Positions 36,441 through 46,133 are shown, numbered from the stretch's first letter. The stretch is DNA of 64,000 nt from Sulfuricurvum sp. (GCF_028710345.1 NZ_JAQTUH010000003.1:62001-126000), one strand, 5' to 3'. The notes: generated by a model from the sequence alone, not told the origin. A program made the numbers and translations.

Positions 36441-37040
36441 ATGGGAGCGTTTTTTGTACTATGCAGTGCTATTATTTTATCCTTTCCGATGTTCTCACAC
36501 TCACCGAAAACTACTCTGATTTTATTAGAGAACAACAGCTCCCACAATGCCGTTGTTGTCTCTACCAATGAGGGGAATCTCACCGTAGATAAACCTTATA
36601 GTTATACTACCTTACAATCAGCCGATAAAGCACCATCCCCTATTCAAGAGGGAAATCGTGAAGAAATCGAGCAAAAATATGCACAACAACTCACAAGCTT
36701 ACCTACAGCACCGGTCTCAATGCTGTTTCATTTCGAACCCGGAACCGCCGATCTTACTGAATCGTCTAAAAACCAAGTAGAAGAGTTGATTCAGATTATC
36801 GCTTCTCGCGCCCCTGCTTCTATCGATATTATCGGTCATTCTGACCGTGAGGGTGAGGCTCAACAAAACTATCTCTTGGCATTAGAGCGTGCCAAATCAG
36901 TAGAAACGTACCTCTTGTCTCGTCAAGTAAAATTGGAAAAAAGCACCATTACCTCTTATGGTGAAAGTGATCCTATTGTTCCTACAGAAGATGGGGTTTC
37001 CGAACCTCAAAATCGCCGAGTAGAAGTTATCGTTCGCTAA
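36441..37040 (+). CDS. OmpA-family peptidoglycan-binding protein
   Basis: A 199-residue envelope protein. The N-terminus FFVLCSAIILSFPMFSHS is a membrane anchor or signal. The C-terminal OmpA-like domain (about residues 90-199) has MLFHFEPGTADLTESSKNQV and IIGHSDREGEAQQNYLLALE, ending in EPQNRRVEVIV. The Asp and Arg that bind diaminopimelate (HSDREG and NRRVEV) are present. It follows the FecR gene by two bases and precedes the CHASE2 kinase by three, so the three are an operon and may form one envelope-sensing complex. Confidence 0.87.
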   Translation: MGAFFVLCSAIILSFPMFSHSPKTTLILLENNSSHNAVVVSTNEGNLTVDKPYSYTTLQSADKAPSPIQEGNREEIEQKYAQQLTSLPTAPVSMLFHFEPGTADLTESSKNQVEELIQIIASRAPASIDIIGHSDREGEAQQNYLLALERAKSVETYLLSRQVKLEKSTITSYGESDPIVPTEDGVSEPQNRRVEVIVR

Positions 37041-37043
37041 TTA

Positions 37044-39122
37044 ATGAAAAAAAACACTCTATTGATTGTGAGCTCTTTGGGTCTCACAATCCTGTTGTAT
37101 TTTTTTTGGTGGAATACCCCGCTACTCTCTTATCTCGATTATAAACTGTATGATTTTACCGATCATGCCACCCCCTCAACCCATTTCCCATCATCAACCG
37201 TTGTTGTCGAGATCGATGATAACAGTCTAAAACAGTTGGGACAATGGCCGTGGCCACGAATCATCACCGCAAAATTGATTGAAAAGATTGCAGAAGCCGA
37301 CCCCTTGGCAATCTCACTGGATATGGTATTTTCTGAAAACGACCGAACATCCCCCGCAACGCTAAAAACATTTTACCACACCCTACTAGGTGTCGATATC
37401 TCCATTAACGGACTCCCTCAATCGCTCGAAGACAACGATGCCGTATTATCCTCTATCATGACAAAATCCCCTATGGTTTTGCCCCTCTTTTCCAACACCG
37501 CACGACAAAGCGGTGTATGTATTTTGCCCGATACCGTAACGTATAATCATCTGCTCCAAAAAAATGATTTGCTTCCGTTAAATGATTTAGTGTGTAATCA
37601 GCCCCGTTTTCAGAACCACTCCCGTGCCATAGGGCATATCCATGCCGCAGCCGATGGGGATGGAATCCTCCGACGCCTCTCACTGGGGATGACACATGAG
37701 GATATTTGGATTCCGACATTAGGAGTAGCCACTATTGCCTCCGTCTCTCCTAAAATCCATTTTGATACCGCATCTCCCTTGGTCGGCGGAATAAATCTTA
37801 CTATGGCACACCACCATTTTTATGCAGATCGTCATGCCCAAGCACTGTTGCATTTCTATCCCTTTGAGCACTACGAAAAAATTTCAGCGGTCGATATTCT
37901 CAGCGGTGCAGTTTCTCCCGATCGTCTCAAAGGAAAATACATCTTTATCGGTTCCACCGCACTGGGGCTAGATCGAACCTATACAATGAGTGACGGTTCT
38001 GTCCGCTCAGGGGTCTATATCCATGCTACACTGGTTGAAAATATTTTAAACAACGATGTATCCGTTCAGCCTACCCTCTATCCACCTCTCAACCTCATTA
38101 TTGGATTTTTTCTCAGTTTGCTCTTGCTTGTACAAATGCTCCGTAAACACTATCTCAGCGTCCTTGCTATTTTCACCCTAATCATTGTTGTGAGTGCAGT
38201 AATAACGTATGGGGCATGGCAAAAACATATTTACATCTCTATAGGGTATCTGTTGATACCGTTGGGTAGTTATTTGTTTATTCTGGCTCTTTTGATGTTT
38301 ATTATCGATTACCGAAATAAAAAACGCTTTATTGATGAGCTAAACCTCTCCACCAAACAAAAACAAGAGTTACAAATGGCACTGTATGAAAGTGAAAGTG
38401 AAATAGAGTATCAAAAAGCGATGATATTTCAACAATCCAAACTCGCGGCGATGGGCGAGATGATCGATAACATCGCGCATCAATGGCGCCAACCGCTTAA
38501 TCTTCTAGGAGCGATTGTCCAAAATTCTGAGTTTGCATTTGCCAAAGGGAGAGTGGATTCAGCCTATCTCAAAAAAATGAGTGCTGACTCAATGGAGCAG
38601 ATTTTATTTATGTCCCAAACCATCGAAGATTTTCGTAATTTCGTCAAACCTGACCGCAAAAATTCCCCATTTGACATCGCTCAACCGCTCGAAGAGTCTC
38701 TCCGTTTGGTAGAAAAGATGTTTAATGCTAACGGCATCACCATCGGCGTAGAGTATGGCAATGCACCGCTTATCGTTATGGGTTCTCCCAGTGAATTTAA
38801 ACAAGTGATTATCAATCTTTTGCACAATGCCCGCGATGCCCTTTTGGAAAATCGTATCCAAACACCCTATATCCGTCTCCAGCTCTCATCGACTAAGACG
38901 GATGCACTCATCACTATTACCGACAACGGGGGTGGGATTCCCGCAGAAATTATAGATCAAATTTTTAATCCCTATTTCTCTACCAAACACGACAAAGGGG
39001 GGAGCGGTATCGGATTGTATATCTGTGATGCAATTATACGGACCAAAATGGGGGGTTCTATCACGGCTTCAACAACAGAGGATGGTACTATTTTTACGAT
39101 TCGTTTGCCTCTCAAACACTAG
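37044..39122 (+). CDS. CHASE2-domain sensor histidine kinase
   Basis: A 692-residue kinase. After one N-terminal helix (LLIVSSLGLTILLYFFWW) comes a periplasmic CHASE2 domain (about 30-330: VVVEIDDNSLKQLGQWPWPR, ISLDMVFSENDR, GKYIFIGSTALG). Three closely spaced helices (about 348-420) and a coiled coil follow. The HisKA box has His479 in NIAHQWRQPLNLLG, a form common in Campylobacterota. The ATPase has HNARDALLENR, TDNGGGIP and GGSGIGLYIC. The gene overlaps the convergent response regulator by 11 bases at their 3' ends. Confidence 0.93.
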   Translation: MKKNTLLIVSSLGLTILLYFFWWNTPLLSYLDYKLYDFTDHATPSTHFPSSTVVVEIDDNSLKQLGQWPWPRIITAKLIEKIAEADPLAISLDMVFSENDRTSPATLKTFYHTLLGVDISINGLPQSLEDNDAVLSSIMTKSPMVLPLFSNTARQSGVCILPDTVTYNHLLQKNDLLPLNDLVCNQPRFQNHSRAIGHIHAAADGDGILRRLSLGMTHEDIWIPTLGVATIASVSPKIHFDTASPLVGGINLTMAHHHFYADRHAQALLHFYPFEHYEKISAVDILSGAVSPDRLKGKYIFIGSTALGLDRTYTMSDGSVRSGVYIHATLVENILNNDVSVQPTLYPPLNLIIGFFLSLLLLVQMLRKHYLSVLAIFTLIIVVSAVITYGAWQKHIYISIGYLLIPLGSYLFILALLMFIIDYRNKKRFIDELNLSTKQKQELQMALYESESEIEYQKAMIFQQSKLAAMGEMIDNIAHQWRQPLNLLGAIVQNSEFAFAKGRVDSAYLKKMSADSMEQILFMSQTIEDFRNFVKPDRKNSPFDIAQPLEESLRLVEKMFNANGITIGVEYGNAPLIVMGSPSEFKQVIINLLHNARDALLENRIQTPYIRLQLSSTKTDALITITDNGGGIPAEIIDQIFNPYFSTKHDKGGSGIGLYICDAIIRTKMGGSITASTTEDGTIFTIRLPLKH

Positions 39123-39849
39123 AGAGACGATACCCTAATCCATAAACACTACCAAGAGCATTTTCGGGAAGTTTTTTTCGTAATCGCATCATCATCCCCC
39201 GTAAACTCTCTGAGCTAATGTCAAGATCGTGAAGATAAAAATGGTTCACAATCTCATCACTGCTGCACACCTGTTCAAATTTTGCGCTTAGCACTTTCAT
39301 AAGATAGATCTCATATTTCGTCAGAGAGACAGAGTTTCCATCGTTCAAAAGTAAAGAGCTCTCCATATCCCACACCATTGTGTCACTGATAGTGATAAGA
39401 GGGGAAGGTTTACTCGGAAGATTTACCGAAGCGGTATTAATCTTGTGCGCAACATGGTATAACACATCCAGCATCTTGGTGTACTCAATCGGCTTGGTCA
39501 CAAATTGGGCAACACCAAGATTGATAAGGGCCAATAGATAGTCTGTTTCCGTATGTGCGGAGAGGATGATAATAGGCTGATCGTTACGCAACGCATAGAG
39601 TTCACGTGTTAGTTCCACCCCATCCATCCGTGGCATTTGAATATCAGAGATGACAATATCAAAATAGCTCCCTTTACGATTATAATACTCTTTGTATTTC
39701 TCCAACGCATCCACACCGTCTTCAGCGATTTCGAGTCGATAGAAACAATCTTCGAGCATCTCTGCCGTCCGTTCTCGCAACTGTGGATCATCTTCTACAA
39801 ACAGTACATTCATCCGTCGTGTTTGTTCATAAATTTTTTCTAGATTCAT
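39112..39849 (-). CDS. OmpR-family response regulator, probable partner of the CHASE2 kinase
   Basis: A 245-residue regulator. The receiver has VLFVEDDPQLRERTAEMLED, the phospho-acceptor Asp in DIVISDIQMPRMDG and Lys in FVTKPIEYT. The C-terminal winged helix ends SLRGMMMRLRKKLPENALGS. It is transcribed toward the CHASE2 kinase with overlapping 3' ends, an unusual arrangement for a pair but common in Campylobacterota orphan-style regulators. Pairing is inferred from adjacency. Confidence 0.88.
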   Translation of the reverse strand: MNLEKIYEQTRRMNVLFVEDDPQLRERTAEMLEDCFYRLEIAEDGVDALEKYKEYYNRKGSYFDIVISDIQMPRMDGVELTRELYALRNDQPIIILSAHTETDYLLALINLGVAQFVTKPIEYTKMLDVLYHVAHKINTASVNLPSKPSPLITISDTMVWDMESSLLLNDGNSVSLTKYEIYLMKVLSAKFEQVCSSDEIVNHFYLHDLDISSESLRGMMMRLRKKLPENALGSVYGLGYRLSSV

Positions 39850-39924
39850 TATTTTTTTGCTACCCTATTTTGTTCACTTAAACACACTATTTTAACGCTC
39901 TTATCTTAAGAACTATCTCATTCT

Positions 39925-40425
39925 TTATGAAAAAGTTAAAAGAACATCATCTTTTTGCATTACTAAACTCGCTTCCAACACTTCTAGCGATTCGAGTAAT
40001 ACTGTAGATATTTTCACCATTTGATGATAATAGTGGAGAGCTTCTTGTTGTTTTTTTGGGGTAACCTCTTTACGAGATTGTGTTACTAAATTCATTATCC
40101 AAGAGCGTTTTGTTTCTAAAAAATAAATTTTATAGATACGCAAATAGGTATCATGAAGATTGCGGTGTTCTAGTTCGATTTTATGCAAAATATCTGACAA
40201 CTTTGCAATATTTTTATATTTCATTCCATTTCCGTAAAGCCATTGTCCAAACTGACACTCCGTCGAATCCACCGGAATCATTTTTTCATCTACGGGGAGA
40301 TTCTCAACGAGATGTTTTGCTCGGCGTACCCATTTTTCATGGGCAACATACGCATCACGGATCTCTTTTACAATTTGCTTTCGAATACTGTTTCCGTATA
40401 CAAAATTTTGTGGAACTGTCATCAT
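39925..40425 (-). CDS. Stand-alone CZB (chemoreceptor zinc-binding) domain protein
   Basis: A 166-residue cytoplasmic protein with a CZB four-helix fold. Likely zinc ligands are His in DAYVAHEKWVRRAKHL, Cys in STECQFGQWLYGNG and two His in KIELEHRNLHDTYL. CZB domains sense zinc in chemoreceptors and in the diguanylate cyclase DgcZ; here the domain has no fused output. A paralogue lies at 62141. The start could be either of two adjacent ATG codons. Confidence 0.82.
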   Translation of the reverse strand: MMTVPQNFVYGNSIRKQIVKEIRDAYVAHEKWVRRAKHLVENLPVDEKMIPVDSTECQFGQWLYGNGMKYKNIAKLSDILHKIELEHRNLHDTYLRIYKIYFLETKRSWIMNLVTQSRKEVTPKKQQEALHYYHQMVKISTVLLESLEVLEASLVMQKDDVLLTFS

Positions 40426-40506
40426 TTATCCTAATTTACTATCATATTTTACGAAAGTTTACTAGGAGAATGTGAGCCAATTGTTATAAGAATAATATAT
40501 AGTGTG

Positions 40507-42618
40507 TTAGCTAAGCCACAACACCAAACGATACGTGATAAATGCAAGCGAATACGCTACTATCGTCGTAAATACAAACAGATAAACGAAATATTTTATC
40601 CCCCCCGCCTCACGGGTAAAGACGACCGACGCTGCTAAACAGGGCAAGTAGGTCATAATCACGACGATAAACGCCACTGCTGATGCAAACGGTATTTGTA
40701 ACCTGATAGTATTGATAAGGGAGTGATCTGCTTCGGTAGTATCGCTTCCGAGTGAATAGAGAACCCCCATCGTCGAGACAACGACCTCTTTGGCGGCAAG
40801 TCCTGTTTGGAGAGCAACCGCCATTTTCCAATCAAATCCGAGCGGAGTAAATGCCGGCTCGATGAGATGTCCGATTTGCCCTAAAAAACTTTGCTCTAAT
40901 TGCGCTTCCGCAAGTTGATTTTCGAGCCCTTTTTTTGCTTCATCCGACATTGCTGCTTCGATTTTTGCCCCATAGAGTTTATCGAGAGAGCCATCTTTAG
41001 GATAGGTACTCAAAAACCATACGAGCAGTGACGCAAGAGCAATAAATGTCCCCGCTTTTTTCATATACATCATTGTTTTGGTCACAACGGTATGCCAAAT
41101 CAGTTTCACCGAAGGGAGACGATATTTGGGCATCTCCATAACAAACGGCTCATCAACTCCTTTAAACGCAGTTAGTTTGAGAATTTTTGCCGCCACTAGA
41201 CCTATCATCGCACCGAGAATGTAAATACCAAATAGTACATTTCCCGCCATTTCAGGAGAAAAGAAAGCGCCCGTAAAGAGGACATATACAGGTAGTCGTG
41301 CGCCGCAACTCATAAATCCGATGACAAACAGCGTCAATAAACGGTCACGGTCATTTTTTAAAATCCTCGCCGACATATACGCAGGGATAGAACACCCAAA
41401 TCCCGATACGAGGGGGATAAACGACTGCCCGTGAAGTCCGAATTTATGGAAAAAACCATCGAGTAAAAATGCAACCCGTGACATATACCCCGTCGATTCG
41501 AGCAGTGCAATCCCAACAAACAAAATAACGATATTAGGGATAAAAAGGACCACTGCCCCAACTCCGCTAATCACCCCATCAACAATCAACGACCGTACAT
41601 CATCATTCGAAATGGTATTTCCGACAATCTTACCGAACCATCCGAAAAATGCATCAATCCAATCCATCGGGATAGAACCGATTTCAAAAGTGAGCTGAAA
41701 CAGTGACCACATAAAGAAAAGAAAAATCGGAATCCCTAAAATCGGATGGATTAACACACTATCAATCTTTTCCGTTGTTGTTTTCTTTTGCGGAAGTTTA
41801 GCCTTTATCTTTACCGATTCGGCGATGATACCTCGGTTAAACGAAAAATACTCTTCCGCTAACGCCTCTTTCATATCATCGGTATCGTGGTGAAGAAGTA
41901 CATGTCGATCTGCTTCAATCAACATCGGTTGTAACTCCGTCCAAAGGGGATTATCATGGAGCACACGGTATGTTTTTTTCTCTTTTTGCAAAAGGTTAAT
42001 AGCGATATTGCGATTACTGATTGAGGCTTTAAACTTATGACGATTCAGATAATCAGCGATTAAATTAATCTCCTCTTCCACCGCTTCACTAAAAACCAAT
42101 TTTTGCTCTTGATACGAAAGTTTATGCGTTTTGATAACCGCCGCCATCAATTCATCAAGCCCCGTTTTTGCCGCCGCAGATACACGAATACACGGAATTC
42201 CCAACAGAGCAGAGAGATAAGGTGCGTTAATCTCGATTCCCTCTTTATCCGCTTCGTCGCTCATATTGAGTGCAATAACCATTTTTTTACTCATGGTCAT
42301 GAGTTCAGCGGTCAGTTGTAGATTTTTCTCCATATTGGTCGAGTCCAATACGTTGATTATAAGATCGTACTGCTCTTGGGTCAAATAATCGTGCGTTACC
42401 CGCTCTTCGATGGAATAGTCGGTAAACGCATAGGTTCCTGGGAGATCCACAACACTAAATTCATACCCGTCATGTTCGAACGTAACAACCGTTTTTTCAA
42501 CCGTCACCCCAGTAAAATTCCCGACCTGCAACCGAGCGTTCCCGATGGAGTTGATGAGCATACTTTTACCGACATTAGGTTGACCTACAAGGGCGACAGT
42601 TATTTTTTTATCGGACAT
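40507..42618 (-). CDS. feoB: Ferrous iron transporter FeoB
   Basis: FeoB is the inner-membrane Fe2+ transporter with a cytoplasmic GTPase domain. The 703-residue protein shows G1 GQPNVGKSMLINSIG, the G2/G3 region (VTVEKTVV, VVDLPGTYAF) and G4 ALNMSDE. The membrane part contains FIPLVSGFGCSIPAYMSAR and the second gate LPCLAAS. FeoC is absent. The start overlaps the feoA stop. The operon porin-feoA-feoB is preceded by a Fur box at 44095. Confidence 0.97.
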   Translation of the reverse strand: MSDKKITVALVGQPNVGKSMLINSIGNARLQVGNFTGVTVEKTVVTFEHDGYEFSVVDLPGTYAFTDYSIEERVTHDYLTQEQYDLIINVLDSTNMEKNLQLTAELMTMSKKMVIALNMSDEADKEGIEINAPYLSALLGIPCIRVSAAAKTGLDELMAAVIKTHKLSYQEQKLVFSEAVEEEINLIADYLNRHKFKASISNRNIAINLLQKEKKTYRVLHDNPLWTELQPMLIEADRHVLLHHDTDDMKEALAEEYFSFNRGIIAESVKIKAKLPQKKTTTEKIDSVLIHPILGIPIFLFFMWSLFQLTFEIGSIPMDWIDAFFGWFGKIVGNTISNDDVRSLIVDGVISGVGAVVLFIPNIVILFVGIALLESTGYMSRVAFLLDGFFHKFGLHGQSFIPLVSGFGCSIPAYMSARILKNDRDRLLTLFVIGFMSCGARLPVYVLFTGAFFSPEMAGNVLFGIYILGAMIGLVAAKILKLTAFKGVDEPFVMEMPKYRLPSVKLIWHTVVTKTMMYMKKAGTFIALASLLVWFLSTYPKDGSLDKLYGAKIEAAMSDEAKKGLENQLAEAQLEQSFLGQIGHLIEPAFTPLGFDWKMAVALQTGLAAKEVVVSTMGVLYSLGSDTTEADHSLINTIRLQIPFASAVAFIVVIMTYLPCLAASVVFTREAGGIKYFVYLFVFTTIVAYSLAFITYRLVLWLS

Positions 42619-42847
42619 TACATACCTCGATTAATTCAGCCTCTTCACGTCGCAGTGCGAGATTGACATTGCCGACTTTGATTTCAAACGTACTTTTCGT
42701 TAAACCGCATTCGAGCATCATAATATCGACACCCTTCATCAACCCAAACGATATTAACCGCTGTTTGAGAGCACCTGTCGCATTAATCTTGACCACGGTG
42801 GCAATCCCACCTTTGGTACAGGCACTTAACAGTGTCATTGTATTCAT
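42608..42847 (-). CDS. feoA: Ferrous iron transport protein FeoA
   Basis: A 79-residue SH3-like cytoplasmic accessory of FeoB. The sequence runs TKGGIATVVKINATGALKQR, LISFGLMKGVDIMML, and ends in the strand NVNLALRREEAELIEV. AAGGATTTTGA precedes the ATG. It lies between the porin gene and feoB, with an 11-base overlap at the feoB start. Confidence 0.95.
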   Translation of the reverse strand: MNTMTLLSACTKGGIATVVKINATGALKQRLISFGLMKGVDIMMLECGLTKSTFEIKVGNVNLALRREEAELIEVCNVR

Positions 42848-42856
42848 TCAAAATCC

Positions 42857-44053
42857 TTAAAAGTTATAACTCAACCGCACCAAGAGTCGGTCATACCCGC
42901 CATCATCCGGTGTTCCGTTATTGTCAAACGTATTTTTGTTTTTATCATTCACCATCGCATAGCTCATTTCTGCACTCAGAGCTTCATTGATAGCATAGGT
43001 AGCGATAAAGTCAACCTCTTTAACTTTGATATCCATTGGGGTACTTTTAAACGTGCCGTATTGTCCACTCAATTTTAATCCCTCTATCCCCGCATCGGCT
43101 AAATCGAGTTCAGCACTCAACTGGCAGGCTTTTGCATCTTCATATCCATCGATAGTCATCTCTTCCATAGAGGTGAAATAAGGTCCTCCGCCGAAACCGT
43201 TAGAGATTACTTTTCCATTATCGCTGGAGGATGTGTTGTATGCCGCGCTGAGTCTCAATGCACTGTAATTGAATGCTGTAGCGATTCCATAGACGTTACC
43301 GTCTAAACCGCTTCCACTCTTTTCAGAAAAGTTAGCTGCTTGAGCGCTCAGTTCTAATCCCATTGTTTCACTCAATGGTAGTGAATAGATAGCATCGGCA
43401 TAAATTGCATTTGCCATATTATCGATTCCATACATCCACCCTTGGGCTTTGAAGTTTTCGATACTCTCATTCATAATACCAAGAACCGTTACACCTTTAC
43501 TGTCAAACCCATCGAATCTTTTGAATTTAGAGATATCATCTCCTGAGTCGTATCCTGCGAACCGTTTGACGTAACCGCCTATGAGGGTTGTTTTATCCCA
43601 TCCGCTGTAAGTAGCGATTGCCGCTTCAAAGGTGTTCGGGTGCATACGAATATCATCAGTTTGTGCGAATGGAGTATCGAGTAGTTGACGACCGATTTTA
43701 AGATTTAAATCACCCATGGTGTAATCTGCATACGCTTCACCGACATAGGCGTATGATTGAGCGTTATTAGCAAACAAGTCATTATTGGCTTTTGCTTCAT
43801 CTCCGGTTGCAAATCCAACTTTTTGGGAGATGTATGCTGCGACACCCAATTTCAATCCGTTCCACTCTCCGCTCTCGTATTTCAAAATACCTCCGAGTGA
43901 GGTTCCGTAGGTATCGGTATCGATCGCGTTATCTTGGCTTAGGTATACGGTACGAAGTTGTCCGCTCGCTTTTCCTGACTTAAACGCCTCATCGATATTG
44001 GCTCCGTTGAGTGCAATAACGGTTATTATGCTTAGTGTTAGGGTTTTTCTCAT
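42857..44053 (-). CDS. OprD/Opr-family outer-membrane porin, iron-regulated
   Basis: A 398-residue beta-barrel protein. A short signal peptide (LTLSIITVIALNGAN) is followed by FKSGKASGQLRTVYLSQDN, the typical start of Campylobacterota Opr porins. Repeated amphipathic strands follow, and the C-terminus RLLVRLSYNF ends in the aromatic residue required for barrel assembly. It stands first in a Fur-preceded operon with feoA and feoB, so it is probably the outer-membrane entry route for ferrous iron; that role is inferred from context only. AAGGAA precedes the ATG. Confidence 0.85.
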   Translation of the reverse strand: MRKTLTLSIITVIALNGANIDEAFKSGKASGQLRTVYLSQDNAIDTDTYGTSLGGILKYESGEWNGLKLGVAAYISQKVGFATGDEAKANNDLFANNAQSYAYVGEAYADYTMGDLNLKIGRQLLDTPFAQTDDIRMHPNTFEAAIATYSGWDKTTLIGGYVKRFAGYDSGDDISKFKRFDGFDSKGVTVLGIMNESIENFKAQGWMYGIDNMANAIYADAIYSLPLSETMGLELSAQAANFSEKSGSGLDGNVYGIATAFNYSALRLSAAYNTSSSDNGKVISNGFGGGPYFTSMEEMTIDGYEDAKACQLSAELDLADAGIEGLKLSGQYGTFKSTPMDIKVKEVDFIATYAINEALSAEMSYAMVNDKNKNTFDNNGTPDDGGYDRLLVRLSYNF

Positions 44054-44094
44054 TCTATTGTTCCTTGTAACAACAATGCACCTTTAAATTATTT

Positions 44095-44113
44095 GGTAAT
44101 GATAATAACTATC
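44095..44113. promoter_or_regulatory. Fur box upstream of porin-feoA-feoB
   Basis: GGTAATGATAATAACTATC matches the 19-bp consensus GATAATGATAATCATTATC at 16 positions. It lies 42 bp upstream of the porin ATG and 100 bp upstream of the divergent pssA. Fe2+-Fur repression of ferrous iron uptake is the expected function. Confidence 0.85.
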
Positions 44114-44213
44114 ATCTTTTATACGGCTTAATCTTGATAATTGTTTTCAATTAGAGCTATTTTTCCTGCTTTAGCTATAATTCTAAACCAAATCATACCT
44201 TATTAGGACTTTT

Positions 44214-44774
44214 ATGCAATTTCTTTGGCGTTCAACCAGTCATTTCAACCTTGCCAATCTCATTACGATGGCGAACATTACCTGCGGACTTCTCGCTACC
44301 TATTTTATTACCCAAAATCATTTTATGATTGCTGCTATCTTAGCATGGATGGGTGGAGCATTTGATATATTTGACGGTAAAGTTGCCCGAAAATACGGAT
44401 TATCCAACGAATTTGGGATTCAACTCGATTCATTCGCTGATTTTCTCAGCTTTGTCCTCGTCCCGACTTTCTTTATTTTTCAATCGGTTTACAATCACCT
44501 CAGCGGAATACCCCTTATCGTCGCTTCAATCGTCTCTATCTATTACGTCATCAGCGGTCTACGCCGTCTAATCCAGTTTAACATCAACGCCGATGCGGGA
44601 GAAGTTGCGAAATATTTTACGGGTGTTCCAACACCACTTGGGGCAATTTTATTGTGGATTGTATGGCTTGTTTGGTTGGGGCTAAACGTTTCGTTTGGCT
44701 GGATGGGGGTCCTCGCGATGATGATACTCATCGGAGCATTGCTGAATTCAAAAGTAAAAATTCCGCATCTATAA
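44214..44774 (+). CDS. pssA: CDP-diacylglycerol-serine O-phosphatidyltransferase
   Basis: A 186-residue integral membrane CDP-alcohol phosphatidyltransferase. The family motif is complete: DGKVARKYGLSNEFGIQLD followed by SFAD, with the two metal-binding Asp pairs. RRLIQFNINADAGEVAKYF and FTGVPTPLGA match phosphatidylserine synthase rather than PgsA. The enzyme makes phosphatidylserine for phosphatidylethanolamine synthesis. It converges on rmuC with a six-base overlap. Confidence 0.9.
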   Translation: MQFLWRSTSHFNLANLITMANITCGLLATYFITQNHFMIAAILAWMGGAFDIFDGKVARKYGLSNEFGIQLDSFADFLSFVLVPTFFIFQSVYNHLSGIPLIVASIVSIYYVISGLRRLIQFNINADAGEVAKYFTGVPTPLGAILLWIVWLVWLGLNVSFGWMGVLAMMILIGALLNSKVKIPHL

Positions 44775-46079
44775 CAGAGTTTCGTCCTCGTCCGCTTCCA
44801 TCAATGATGAGGGAAGCATCTTCTTCGGCTTCAATCCCAATTTTCGCATCGACTCGACACGTCGGATCAAATTACCTTTTCCACTGCTAAGCTTATTCAT
44901 CGCCCCCTCGTAACTCTTTTGGGTACGTCCGATCTGCTCGCCGATTTTCTCCATATCCTCCACAAACGCTACCAGTTTTTCGTACAGCGCTTCGGCAGAC
45001 TCAGCAATCGCTTTAGCATTGCGTTCTTGATACTCACTTCGCCAAATATGCTCGATGGTACGAAGAGTTACGAGCAGTGTCGAAGGGGAAACGACGACGA
45101 TGTTTTGTTCATACGCTGTTTTAAAAAAGGTGTTGTCCTGCTCCAACGCGAGGAGAAATGCCCCCTCGATAGGCATAAAGAGCAACACAAAATCAAGCGT
45201 TCGTACCCCGCTGAGCTGTTCGTACCGTTTGTTGCTCAATCCTTTGATATGAGAGTGTATCGAGAGGAGATGTTGTTTGAGAGCATGAGTCCTATCTTCG
45301 TCGGTTTCGGCACGGATAAAGGCATCGTACGCAACGAGTGAGACTTTGGAATCGATGATAATGTCTTTGTTCTGAGGGAGATGGACGATCATATCGGGAC
45401 GGAACTTTTTCCCCTCCTCATCACTCAGTGTGCTTTGGATGTCGTACTCATGCCCCTCACGTAGCCCCGATTCTTCGAGTATTCGCTCTAGCACTATCTC
45501 TCCCCAGTTTCCTTGGGTTTTGTTCTCACCTTTGAGTGCTTGGGTTAGATTAATCGCATCTTGGCTGAGCCGTTCATTGAGGGTTTTGAGGCGGAGAATT
45601 TCGTCTTTGATACTTTGACGCTCTTTCGCATCGTGGATAAACTGCTCTTTGCTCTGGGTTGAGAATTGAGCTATCTGCTCACGAAACGGTTTTAGGAGCA
45701 AATCGAGCCCTTTAGTATGGGCTTCATCAAACGTTTTAGATTTTTGCTCAAATATCTGCGCCGCGAGTTGTTCAAACTGCACTTTCATCTGTACTTTGGC
45801 TTCGTCCAAAAGACGGATTTTTTCCTCAAAAGAGCGTGAGGACTCTTCGTGACGGGTATGGAGCACCGCGTAATCGCGTTCTAATGCATGATACTCGCTC
45901 TGGGTAGTATCAAGATGGGCTTGGATTTTTGATTTGAGAGTTTGTTCCTGAGTGTAGAGTTCTTGGAGTTGTAGTGCACGCGCTTCGAGGAGCGCGTAGT
46001 GTTGTCGGGATTGATTCCACATCCATGCGAGTGTTCCGGTGGCGATAAAGCCTATAAGGGTTGTTATTTCGTACATCAT
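44769..46079 (-). CDS. rmuC: DNA recombination protein RmuC
   Basis: A 436-residue RmuC protein. An N-terminal helix (EITTLIGFIATGTLAWMW) is followed by a long coiled coil (about residues 30-165). The RmuC nuclease-like domain (about 170-390) contains KGENKTQGNWGEIVLERILE, FRPDMIVHLPQNKDIIIDSK and ATPSTLL-like VVSPSTLLVTLRTIEHIW. It is thought to limit inversions at short repeats. Two ATG codons at the start are equivalent. Confidence 0.94.
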   Translation of the reverse strand: MMYEITTLIGFIATGTLAWMWNQSRQHYALLEARALQLQELYTQEQTLKSKIQAHLDTTQSEYHALERDYAVLHTRHEESSRSFEEKIRLLDEAKVQMKVQFEQLAAQIFEQKSKTFDEAHTKGLDLLLKPFREQIAQFSTQSKEQFIHDAKERQSIKDEILRLKTLNERLSQDAINLTQALKGENKTQGNWGEIVLERILEESGLREGHEYDIQSTLSDEEGKKFRPDMIVHLPQNKDIIIDSKVSLVAYDAFIRAETDEDRTHALKQHLLSIHSHIKGLSNKRYEQLSGVRTLDFVLLFMPIEGAFLLALEQDNTFFKTAYEQNIVVVSPSTLLVTLRTIEHIWRSEYQERNAKAIAESAEALYEKLVAFVEDMEKIGEQIGRTQKSYEGAMNKLSSGKGNLIRRVESMRKLGLKPKKMLPSSLMEADEDETLL

Positions 46080-46133
46080 AAGGGTGATTATAGCCCATCA
46101 CCCCTAAGAGGGTAAAAAATATGACAAATTGCC

